A stretch of 64,000 nt of DNA from Monosporascus cannonballus (lineage: Eukaryota; Ascomycota; Sordariomycetes; Xylariales): contig QJNS01000256.1 of NCBI GenBank assembly GCA_004154925.1, forward strand, positions 46,080-110,079. The letters are read 5' to 3'. The translations under genes and the position numbers were made by a program. Below the pieces are notes generated by a model, which made no database searches, was not told the DNA's origin, and saw only the letters and a list, made by a program, of their open reading frames with translations. This document shows, in pieces, positions 24,131-34,500 of the stretch. How positions within the stretch are numbered: the stretch's first letter is position 1; every line of letters starts with the position of its first letter.

Positions 24131-24561
24131 TATTACGTTCAAAAGGGATTCCATTAGGCCTAAAGGAGGCCCAGGAAATTGGAGATATTTGGGATCTCCA
24201 CTTTCCATCAGATAAACCTCGGGTTTCTATCAATTTCCAGAGATACCAGGAAATTCGTGGACGATAAATACCATAATTTCTCGAAATCCCCAGAAACCAT
24301 AAAAAATATAAAAGATAAGAAGGATATATAAGGTTTGGGTTTTTTATGTAAATAACTACTTATTTAATTTTTCGCTCCTTAGTTATTAATTTAAGTTTTT
24401 AGCCAAAAGTAACTATACCGTTCTTTGATTAAAAGAGGAATACCTTGAAATCTCCTTAACGAATATACTGAATTATTTTTCTCCCTATTGTTACCTGCAA
24501 ATCAAGACCTTTTTCGGATATTGCTTATACCTCCAGGTGGACGTATGACAGGTTCGTTACA
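24131..24561 (+). repeat. A 3' LTR
   Basis: It begins TATTACGTTC (TG changed to TA) and ends GGTTCGTTACA. Its outer 120 bp, with ACCTCCAGGTGGACG, are close to unmutated, whereas its inner edge is damaged. The same outer sequence ends the B 3' LTR. Confidence 0.88.
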
Positions 24562-24638
24562 ACGTGACCCTGAACTAGCGTAGCTTTGTGATCTTGGCTG
24601 GACCGTTTTCGCAGGCCCAGCTGGCTTGGGTTGTAACA

Positions 24639-27600
24639 ATATCCATATAATTGATATTCATATATTTTTCGTACTAGACTTTTCCGGCATTTTTTTGGAA
24701 TTTGTATTTTGTTTGTTTTTTTATTTTTTTAAGAGATCGTCGTTATATTGCTAAATTTTCTAGTACATATCGAAAGGTACTGCCCGAATTGTCGTACTTT
24801 GTTATAGGCGTAAATATTTTTTTATAATAATATCAAAAATGATATAATTAATTTTAATCAATTTCTTTGTAGGGTTTGGCTGCCTGTTTAAAGTATTTAC
24901 TTTGCTATTTTCTAAGCCTTTTCTGTAAATGATAACGAAATCGAAATTCGCCAATTTTTTTACATATCTTAATTGCTATTCTATAAGTTTTCTGGTCGTG
25001 GTAAATCGGATAAGATTTTGATAATCCGTATAAACCTTGACCTGGTGTAAGCTTTCCTTTAGGAAATACCTAAACTTTCGAAATGCTATAATAATGGCCA
25101 TAAATTCCTTATCTGGAATGCTGTAATTAAACTCGGTTCTTTTTAACTTGTACGAAAAGAATATAATAGAGTGTAATTTACCTTAATTATTTCGTTATCC
25201 GATTACTATGCTTAATGCGTAATCCAAAGTATCGGTTTTTAGCTTAACGGAGCGGTTTAGATCGTATATAATTAGTACTAGTTTACTGGTAATCGCATTT
25301 TTAATATCCCGAAATACTTTTTCCGTATCTGGTATTTATATAACTTTTTTTTCGTAAGGTTTATTAGGAGTATAGTTATTTCGCTAAAGTTTCGAATAAA
25401 TTTCCTGTAGTAGTTAGCGAATCTAAGGAATGCCTGTATTTTTTTGATTATTGTTAATATTTGTTATTTTGTAATTGCAGCGATTTTTTTAGAGTTTATT
25501 TTAACGTATCCTGGAGTAGTAATGTATTCCAGATATTCTATTTTTTGCTTATAGAACTAATTTTTTCTGCATTAATAAGTAACTTTGTATTCTGTAAAAC
25601 TTGAAAAACTTTATAAACGTATTTTGCGTATGTTTTTTTTTGTTTTTAAGAAGATAAAAATATCGTTAAAATAATAAACGACGAAAATATCGAGGTATTC
25701 TCGTAGTATATGGTTTACTATTCGCGGGAAGGTTACTGGTACGTTCGTAAGTCCTATTAGCGTAACCAAATATTCGAATAATTCGTATTTCGTTTTAAAA
25801 GCTGTTTTTTATTAGTATTCTTTTTTGATCCTGATAAGGTTATATTTATTTTTAAGATCAAATGTTATAAACTATTTAATTCCGTAAAGTCGGTTTTTTA
25901 TTTCCGTAATCAGGGGTAATGGTGTTCGATTTTTAATAGTAATATTATTTAGTTATCGATAGTTAACCATAAGTCGTAATTTTCTATTTTTTTAGTACGA
26001 AGAATATCGGATATTGTGTTGGTGATTTCGAAAGTCGAATTCATTTTTTTTGTAACCGATTTTCCAGGTATTTTTTAAAAGTGCGCAGTTCGTTTCCGCT
26101 GAGGTTATAAATGGGGTAAAATTTCGTCGAAAATCGTTTTTAAGGATTATTTCGTAATTTTATTTATTATGTTCTGGTAATTTCGTATTGAACTTCTTCT
26201 TAAAGAGTTATTTATATTTGTGGTATTATGGTAGTATATTGGTTAAATCTTTTAATTTTTGAGGTTATTATTATTTTAGATTGTTATTCAGTTACTTTAA
26301 TTTCGTTTTGATGATAGCAATAATACGTCGTATTCTTTTTTGATGTCCGTTTTTTTTTTATGTTTTATCCTTTTGAGTGGTAAGGTTTTTATCGTGCCCT
26401 TATGTTTGCATTTGTCGCCATCGTCGATCGAATATTAAGATCTTAATTTTTTTTATTTGCTGATAGGGTATAAGGCGAATTTTACCTAGCCAGTTCCGTT
26501 ATTACTTAAGATTCCGTACTGGGGTATCTATGGTAATCTTAAGATCATATCGTAGTTCTTAAGTGAAACGATATCGGAATTAATTATTTGGTATTATTTT
26601 TTAACAAAAATCTCGAAGTAATTAATTTTGCGTATGATTTTTTCGTTGTCGTAAGCGAATTCCTGATTTTCGACATTCGTTATTATATAAGATTTTAATT
26701 TGTATTTTTATAATAATTTAAATTTATTGACCATATTTAGTATAATATAATTCCCGTCTGAAGTTCCGCAATCTATTAATGCGGTATACTAATGCGTTCC
26801 AATTTATATATCTAAAGTAATAAGGTTATTAACGTTTTTTATTATGGCGTTTAAAGCCTTTTTCGGAAGTTCTCTTTAATTTCTTTGGGTTTTGTTATTT
26901 TGCGGTTTTTTAGAAGTAACTTTTTTTTTAATTTTTATTTGAATTTATCGAACTTTGCTTATGTTTTTTCGTTTAGCGCGTTAAGTTATTATATTTATCG
27001 TTGTTGCCGGCGTATTGTTTTTTCGAGCTGTATTAATTGTTCTTAATTTTACTGCAATTTGTTTTATCGAATAAATTATTTTTTTATGCTTACGATTATA
27101 TCTTATTATGCGTCGTTCTAATTTTTATTTTAAAGATTTTTTGTAAACTAACGTATTTCTTCTTTAATCGCCTTTTTCGTAAAGGTTTATAATAAATAAT
27201 AATTAAAAATGAAAATCCGTAATAATCTTCTAATTATATTTTTTATCGTATGTTAAATTAAATCTTTTTCGTTTAATAATTATATTATTTTTAATAATAC
27301 CAAAAGTTTTTTTATAGGTATTACTTTTTTTTCGGGCTAGTTTTTTGTTTCGGTCAGCTATTAGATATTTCCTGGGGCTATAATTCGAAGGTATTAATAT
27401 TATTGCTTATTATCTTTATTGTTTTTGGTACGGTTTGGAAAATCGAATCTTTTATAATATATATAGATAATTCGTTCGTGAATATGCTGTTTTTATTTTT
27501 CGTAATTGGAATATTCCCGTTGTGGACAATATATAACGTATATTTTGCCGTATCGATCAAGGTTTTTTGGACAAACTTTTTTTATCCAGTTTTGGTATTT

Positions 27601-28743
27601 GTGTAATTACTTTTATAATACTTTTGGTTGTACTTGCTATATTTATTAAATTAGTTTTTTAGCTTTTTATATTCCTTGTCGAATTTTTTGTCGTGATAAT
27701 TTTTATTAGATTTTTTGTTATAAAGGGCTTGGTATATATTTGGCTTAGATTATATTAATAATTTTGCTGTCGTTTTCTTGCTTATTTCTAGATTATTCTT
27801 CCAATACAGATATCCAATTATTTTGTCGTAATCTTTTAGGTTTTTTATATTTGTAGATTTTGTGTCCCATTTTGCTATAATTAAAGCATTTAATCCGGCC
27901 CCAGTTTTGTCTGTAGGTAACGCCGAGTTCCATAAGTCCTGGTGCCGTTTTATAAGAAATAAAGGGCACGTTTCGTTTTTTCCCCTGGTTAAATTTGTTA
28001 TATCCCGATTATAAGACATATTATTCTTTTTTTTAACGTTTTTCAAATTGTCGATTATCGATCTTAATTACCTTTATAATATATCGGTTTAAGGTAATTA
28101 ATTGATTAATCCGAACAATTTTATTTTTTATATTATCTTTTAATTCTTTATAAAATATATCGATAGAGGTATCGGTTTTATTATTTTTTATCCGGTTTTA
28201 GCCGTAAAGTTTTTAAACGTTACGGTATATTTAAACGTAAATTCTTTTTATTAAAATTGCCAAAGTTGCGGAGCCGTAAATTATTTTTTATTTGGATTAC
28301 CGAAATTATTACGTACTTTATTTTCGAAATTAGTATAAAGTAAAAAGAGTTTATTAATAAAGTTTTTTATTTAATTTTTTTATTTTCAGAAAACCTTTTA
28401 TAATAGGTTTAAATTTGTTAACCGTATTTTCCGTTAAGCATATTTTTATTATTAGAACCTTATCTGCCGGGTCGCTAAGGTTTAAAAAGCGAAAATAAAT
28501 TTATATCTAAATTACAAAAGTTTAAGAATTGCCCTTTTTATTATAAAGTTTCGATTTCCTAGGTTTTATGTAGGCGAAAAAGATTTAGGTAAATGGCATA
28601 ACTTTAATTTATCAGATTTTTTTTCTAATTCCCGAATTCGAATTTAAAGTTATTAAATAAGGTTTTTTAAGCGTTAATTAATATTTAATAATTTTAAATA
28701 TTATTCAAAGTTTAACGATATTATTAAATAAAAGTTTATAACG
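24639..28743 (-). pseudogene. F gag, protease, RT and RNase H relic
   Basis: This is the upstream half of F coding sequence on the minus strand, interrupted at its downstream end by E. Gag ends with a knuckle in which CFNYSKMGHK is readable near 27870; its His is kept. Part of gag-pol at 27378-27560 (MIDTAKYTLYIVHNGNIPI) aligns with D 38039-38221, showing shared ancestry. The reverse transcriptase active site reads VVYYFNDIFIF near 25675-25700, with the first Asp changed to Asn as in E. RNase H reads about 24880-24960. It resumes after E at 9093 in the integrase zinc region. Confidence 0.8.
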
Positions 28744-28995
28744 TATACCAGTTAAAAGTTTAATTAATTATTACATTTTAATTATACAGGTTTATATTAA
28801 TAAAAATATTATAAGAATTTAAGTAATAAATATAGTAATTATATTACGTTTCGTAATACTAAAAGTATTTTAAATAATAATATTATATTATAAACGATTA
28901 ATATTAATAAATGTTGTAAATTAAAACTATTTAAATTATAGAAATAATAAGTATTTTATATTTAATTTTTTTTATTTTATCGAGCCCGGCTTTAT
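28744..28995 (-). repeat. F 5' LTR, proximal part (rest at 57938-58076)
   Basis: This strongly RIP-damaged portion begins TATACC on the plus strand and ends with CGGCTTTAT, where element D inserted with duplication TTTAT (28991-28995 and 57933-57937). The LTR continues beyond D at 57938 with the expected ACGATCGAT tandem units. Confidence 0.85.
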
Positions 28996-29384
28996 TGTTA
29001 TAGTCTAACGGGCCACGGTCTCCAGAAACGGTTTAACATAACCCAACTATAAATGCAAGGTGGGGCAGGTTACGTAATGGATTACCAATATACCGGTGGT
29101 AAGTTAATGAGCCGGATTATCAATTTATTAGTAATAAGCTAATAAGTCGGATTACTAACTTATTAATAATAATTTAGCAAGCAAAAAAAAGAATATATAC
29201 GTTTATTATTTTTTAATTTAAATAATATTAGTTTGCAATATAATATCGTTATTTAAGGTATTTTTAAAATTACGAAACGTAATACGACTATTATATTTAT
29301 TATTTAAATTTTTATAATATTATTATTAATATAAATCTGTACGATTAAGATTTAATAATTAATTAATCTTTTTAATTCGTTATA
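28996..29384 (+). repeat. D 5' LTR
   Basis: It begins TGTTATAGTCTAACGG and ends AATTCGTTATA. Its U3 side carries about two full 35-bp tandem units plus partial ones (about 29088-29170), one unit fewer than the 3' LTR, which explains the 35-bp length difference. The first 100 bp are little mutated, while the inner half is very AT-rich. Confidence 0.87.
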
Positions 29385-30199
29385 TATTATAAGTCATTAT
29401 TTACTAATACCGTCAAATTCTAAATAATATTTAATATTGTTAAAATGTTAATTAATATTTAGAAAACCCTTATTTAGTAGCTTTAGGCTTAAACTCAGAA
29501 ACCGGAAAAAAAGATCCGACAAATTAGAGTTACGCTACCTATCTAAGCCTTTTTCGCCTGCATAAAATTAAAAAAATTAGAGCCCTATAATAAAAAAAAG
29601 CAATTTTCAGATTTTCTTAATTTAAGCATAAGTTTATTTTCGTTTTTTAAACTTTAGTAATTTAGCGGATAAAGTTTTAATAATAGAAGTACGCCTAACG
29701 AAAAATGCGGTTAATTAATTTGAACTTATTATAAGAAATTTCTTAAAAATAAAAAAATTAAATAAAAATATTTTATTAACGAAATCTTTTTACTTTATAT
29801 TAATTTTGAAAATAAGGTACGTAATAATTTCGGCAATCCAGATAAAAAACCATTTATAATTTAGCAGTTTTTATAATTCCGATAAAAAGGATTTACGTTT
29901 AAGTATGCCGTAACTTTTAAAAACTTTACGGCTAAAGCCGGATAAAAAAATAATAAAACCGATATTTTTATCGATATATTTTATAAAGGATAAAAGGATA
30001 ATATAAAGGATAAAATTATTCGAATTAAACGATTAATTATTTTAAATTAATATATTATAAAAGTAATTAAAATTAATAATCGACAATTTGAAAAACGATA
30101 AGAAAAAAAGAGATAATATATTTTATAATTAAGGTATAATAAGTTTAACTAAGGAAAAAACCGAAACGCGCCTTTTATTTTTTACGGAACGACATTAAG
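29385..30199 (+). pseudogene. D leader and gag N-terminal part
   Basis: Plus-strand sequence homologous to the gag side of E (16965 downward) and F (28743 downward). It contains no usable frame. It stops at 30199, where C1 inserted. The sequence ACGGAAC followed by GACATTAAG resumes at 37666 with ACTTATATAACTTGGCG, matching the uninterrupted E sequence near 16140-16175. Confidence 0.7.
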
Positions 30200-30405
30200 T
30201 GTAAGATAATGGACAGCTGTGAGCTGAGTGAGGTGATCTCCGACCAGTCGTACAACAGATTCCAAGAAGTAAGTGTATTAGGTTATTTCCATCTGGCGTT
30301 TCTTATTAGCTGCCAGATAATAGATTTATATTAATAAGTGGGTCGGTGGCTAATCGGTAGCTAGTCGGTTATTAACTTTATTCTTATAAGGGCTATATTT
30401 TTATA
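30200..30405 (-). repeat. C1 3' LTR (left)
   Basis: This 206-bp LTR has plus-strand ends TGTAAGATAATGG and TTTTTATA. The outer 150 bp are nearly unmutated (GTGATCTCCGACCAGTCG), and they match the right edge of C2 at 55200-55260 in inverse orientation. Confidence 0.9.
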
Positions 30406-30764
30406 ATTATTTTTCCTTTTTTAAGTTATTAATTCTTAATAACATTATTATTAATTTGATATAATACGTTTTGTAAATCTAATTACGTATATTTACCGAT
30501 AATTTACTGTTATATTATGTTATAAATAGTTATCATAATAATTAATACGTACCATATTACGTAATTAATTATGTTCTGCCCAGTTCCTTATTATAATCCG
30601 TTTTTAACCCCACCTTATTTACTTTTTTTTCTTTTTCCCTTCGCGCCTATATTTCCATTCCTTTTACGTACGCGTTCTGTTCGGTCTCCCGTCGTTTTTT
30701 ATTCTTATTTCGCCTTCTCCGTTTATTCCGCGTACCATCTTCGTTCGCTATATCTTTTTTTCGT

Positions 30765-31530
30765 AAGGAGTTTTAAAAGAAGTGGTATTTTGACATTAAG
30801 GAAAATTAGGATTTTCTCCAACGTTATCCCCTCGACGTCGATAGTAAGATAAATATTAGTCGTACTACGGGCGGCAATAAGCCGTACTGTATTTACGTAA
30901 TATAACGTTATTTCGATTACCGTACAATTTACGTTTAAGCTCCGGGCGCCCTAAATTATGTCGTGGCTAAATATTATTACAAAATTTTTCGCGCGGTAAG
31001 TAATTATTCCTAATATTATTAATATCGTTATTTAATTTCCGTTTAGATTCCGATTATCCTTAAGGGTGCCGCCCAAACGGTTTTTCAGTTCGGCACCTGT
31101 TGAACCTAGCAGCGCCATGGCTTAGTTAGCTAACAAGCTAATGGAAATTGCTTCGGCTAATCCGGTATCATTATTTCTTGGGTACCACTGTTTTTATATG
31201 TATTTAAGGAAGGTTCACCACCTTCACCTTTTACAGAGAACCTTCTAGAGGTCATGCAACCTTTAATACACCTTTTCTTCAGTTATATGCTTCTGTATGT
31301 GATGCAGGGTCTTACAGCACCGATAACTAGGAATTAATCGACAAGCTCGAAAAGGCGCGTGCTGCGGGTACCCAGTACGAGCGTTCCGACGTGGTTGCGG
31401 TCGGTCGTCGACTCGACGTCTTTCGCAAAACCGAACTTGCCCTTAATGCGATTATTATTAAAAAATATCGTTTCCTTAATATAGTTAAGGTTAATTTCCG
31501 ATTATCCGTTATAATTGCAAAAATCTAATT
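30765..31530 (+). pseudogene. C1 antisense ORF, unknown protein, split by solo LTR
   Basis: On the plus strand, antisense to C1, one frame reads from about 30765 to 31097 and resumes at 31322 once the solo LTR and its duplication are removed. Readable parts include DFLQRYPLDVDSKIN, RTTGGNKPYCIYVI, RYFDYRTIYV, then ELIDKLEKARAAGTQYERSD and VVAVGRRLDVFRKTELALN. All stops are TAA or TAG where Gln fits. C2 keeps the same protein at 46950-47477 on its minus strand (DFLQRYPFDADGKINTNRT, ELKKAYIAGT), so it was coding in the ancestor. Four Tyr/Arg-rich blocks precede an Ala/Glu-rich helix-like end. I do not recognise the family; it is unlike the Cys-rich antisense frames of the other lineages. Confidence 0.6.
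31098..31316. repeat. Solo LTR, nearly unmutated, in C1
   Basis: This 219-bp unit starts TGTTGAACC and ends GTCTTACA. It is flanked by the perfect duplication GCACC (31093-31097 and 31317-31321) and sits inside the C1 antisense frame; C2 lacks it. Its base composition is normal and it shows no RIP damage. An internal TATATGTATTTAAGG may be a TATA region, which would suggest plus orientation, but this is uncertain. The short 219-bp length and the style of sequence would fit a Copia-type LTR. No partner or internal region is in the window. Confidence 0.82.
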
Positions 31531-34500
31531 TTAACGCCGTTTTATAAATTTATAAATTTAAATTCTTTTTATAAATATTATAATGTTTTTTATTATTTCG
31601 TAATTAATTTCCGATTAAACGTAATTTTAAGGTACCTTTATAAATAAGGTAATTTTCGAAAATTGTTATATTATTATATTCCTTATTTACAAATATTTGC
31701 CGCTTATTTTTTAATATTTTAACGAAATTTTAATATTTATTAATAATTATAATTAAAAAACGGTTTTACCCGGTAAAATTATTATTAAATTTAAATATAT
31801 TAAGTAATTTAAGGATAACGCCTTATTTCCAATTAATAACAAATTATATTCCAATTATTTAAATTTTGTTTTTCATAAAAAGTAAAACGTTTTTAAGTTT
31901 TTTCCGGATTTTACGTTTAATAAATTTAATAAACATATTTATTTTTTGCCGTTATATATTTTTTAATTGTTTTCTGATATTTTTATATTAATTTCCTTAA
32001 TATATGTATTAAGGGTTAATTAATATAAAACTTAATAATTAAATACGAAATTTTATTTTCGACATAAAAATTTAATTTTTTTATAGTATTTATAAATTTC
32101 CGATCGGTATATAATAAAAAAATTATTTATTAAAAATTTAAAAATAATAATTATATAATTAAATAATATTTTAATATTAATATTTTAATTTTATTTAAAA
32201 TTATTTTTTATGATTATTAAGTAATTAATTTTTAATTAAATTATTATTATTTTATTATTTTTGGGTTATTTTATTTTTTATATATATATTTAACTTTTTT
32301 TTCGTAATATTATAATATTTTAAATATATATTCGAAATATTTTCGAAATTTTTTCATATTATATTTAACGGGTTAATTTTCTTATTTAATTAAATATTCG
32401 TATTATTTTTAATTATTTTAATAATGGATAATATTTTTTATTACTTATTTCTCTTATTTTTTATTAAGTTTAATAATATTATTTAAACGTTATTTAATTT
32501 TTAATTATATTATAATTTTAATAAGGATATTAAAAATATATTATATATCCGTTAATATTTAATAAAAAGGATTACTTTATATATGTAAAATTTTATTTAT
32601 TTTTTAATTATAACCCGTATATAAATAAATATAAAATTTTTATTTTTAAACTTAAATTTTTTAATTAATAAATTTATTTATTATTTTAATTAAAATTTTA
32701 TAAATATATAATATTAATTATAATATTGCTTATAAATTATTATTATTTTTTCTTAATATTTATATATTATTTAATAAATAACCGCCATTTTTCGAAATAT
32801 TATTTAATTTCTTATAATTATCCTTTAAAATTTTTTAAAAAATATTTTATTATTTTTATATAATACTTATATAAAATTTCGAACGGAAAATATTTAATAA
32901 ACGTATTTTACGTATTATTATATACGAATTTCGTATTTCGTAATAACTTTATTTAATTATTTTAATATTTATTAATATAATTACGAAAATAATATTTTAA
33001 GATTTCATAAATACCTTTTATTTATTTATTAATTTATGGATAATAAATAATCGATATTTGCCGTTTTATTTTTTATTTTTTATAAAATTCTGCTTAAAAT
33101 TAATTTATTAATAATTTATTTTTATCGTTAATAATTCCGGCTGGCGTACCGAATTTGCATTTAATTTTGTTATAAAATAATTAGGCTAATTTAATTATTA
33201 TTAAGGTTTTAATTATAAAAATAAATAATTTTAATGTCGTAAAGCGGTCGACGATTACCAGGATTACGTTATACTTTAATTTATTTAAATTTAAGTTTTT
33301 AAAAAATCTCGTATTAAAATTTAACGATATTTTTTAAAAAGATTATTTAAATAATAATAAAAATTATAATTATCTATATGGTTTATAACGTAATTTTATT
33401 ATGCGTTAATAATTCGGATATTACTCAATATATTTTTAAATATTGTTCGTCAAATTTTCTTAATAAAAGTTTTTAATTATTAAAATTAACTTATAAATAT
33501 ATTTTATATATTTTTTTTTAACTTATTATAATATTAATTAATTAATTATTTCCGTAAAGCGTTTTACGACAGAATTACAAATTTCTTTTAATAATATAAA
33601 ATTTTATTTAAATTTAAAAAATATTTTCTTTTTATGCCGGCTTAATATTTAATTATTTATATTAGTTTTATAATATTTAAATTTTTAATTTACAATTTTT
33701 AAACTTAATTATAAAATTATTAGGAAATTTTTAATTAAAATATTATTTCGTTTTTAAATGTTTTTTATTAACACATATAAAACGTATTAATTATAAATAA
33801 TAATTTTAATATTATTTTTGTTTTTCTCAAATTTATCGGAATCCGATCGTAATATAGTTATAATTTATGGTTGCCGTTATTTAATTATTAATCGTATTAT
33901 TATTACGATTTGCATTTATATTATTATTTGCAAATAATAAATTCGATAAGTATATATGTTCTTATTTTTCTTTCTTAAATATATTTTACGATTATATATC
34001 GAAAAATATTTATTTCCTTTTACGCCAATAATAATTATTTAAATTTCCGTTACTTAAAATTTATATATAATTTCCCCTAATATATAATCCGGACGTTTAA
34101 ATAATTTATTTGCCGGGTTAATAATATTTAATTAATATTAAATTTTAAAATTAAATTACGTAAAACGGTAAATTTATCGAATTAAACCTTTTTGAAAATT
34201 ATGCGCCGGCGTTTTTATTATATTTTTTAATATTATATAATCGATAAATATTAAAAGAAAACTTTTCCGTATTTTTAAGATATTACCGCCAATATTTTAA
34301 GTTTTTTATAATTATTAATAATTTTTATTATTTTATAATTTACCGTTTTTAGATTAAATTTAATTTTCGCAATTGTTAAATAATTAAGTATTCATATTTT
34401 CCGTATTTTAATAATAATAATTTTAATATAATTTTTACTAAAACGATTATTTTAACCATAATATTTTTGGTGTTATTTTAATATCGGAAAATAATTATTA

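Larger units (their letters stand above)
17312..24561 (+). mobile_element. Element A: Ty3/Gypsy retrotransposon inside E 5' LTR
   Basis: A is a complete 7250-bp element with perfect duplication ACGTG. The LTRs are 17312-17739 (428 bp) and 24131-24561 (431 bp). Coding order on the plus strand is gag with CCHC knuckle, protease, reverse transcriptase, RNase H, integrase and chromodomain. A antisense frame follows before the 3' LTR. It is closely related to element B: the internal regions align throughout and the LTR 3' halves match, but the LTR 5' halves differ. All frames are broken by RIP-type changes. Confidence 0.92.
9094..24638 (-). mobile_element. Element E: Ty3/Gypsy retrotransposon inside F integrase
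   Basis: E lies on the minus strand in the N-terminal zinc region of F integrase, at the HxHPG-like motif. The duplication ATATC occurs at 9089-9093 and 24639-24643. The left LTR is 9094-9464. The right LTR (16966-17311 plus 24567-24638) is split by element A. Subtracting A and the 1.5 kb insert at 10185-11699 leaves about 6.77 kb. The internal domains match D and F, but the 5' half of the LTR is unlike theirs. All coding frames are broken. Confidence 0.9.

Noticed and set aside
30571..30852. 93-codon plus-strand ORF starting MFCPVPYYNPFL as a separate gene
   Set aside because: The corresponding C2 region does not keep this frame. From 30765 onward the frame conserved between C1 and C2 is a different one, so this ORF is probably chance.
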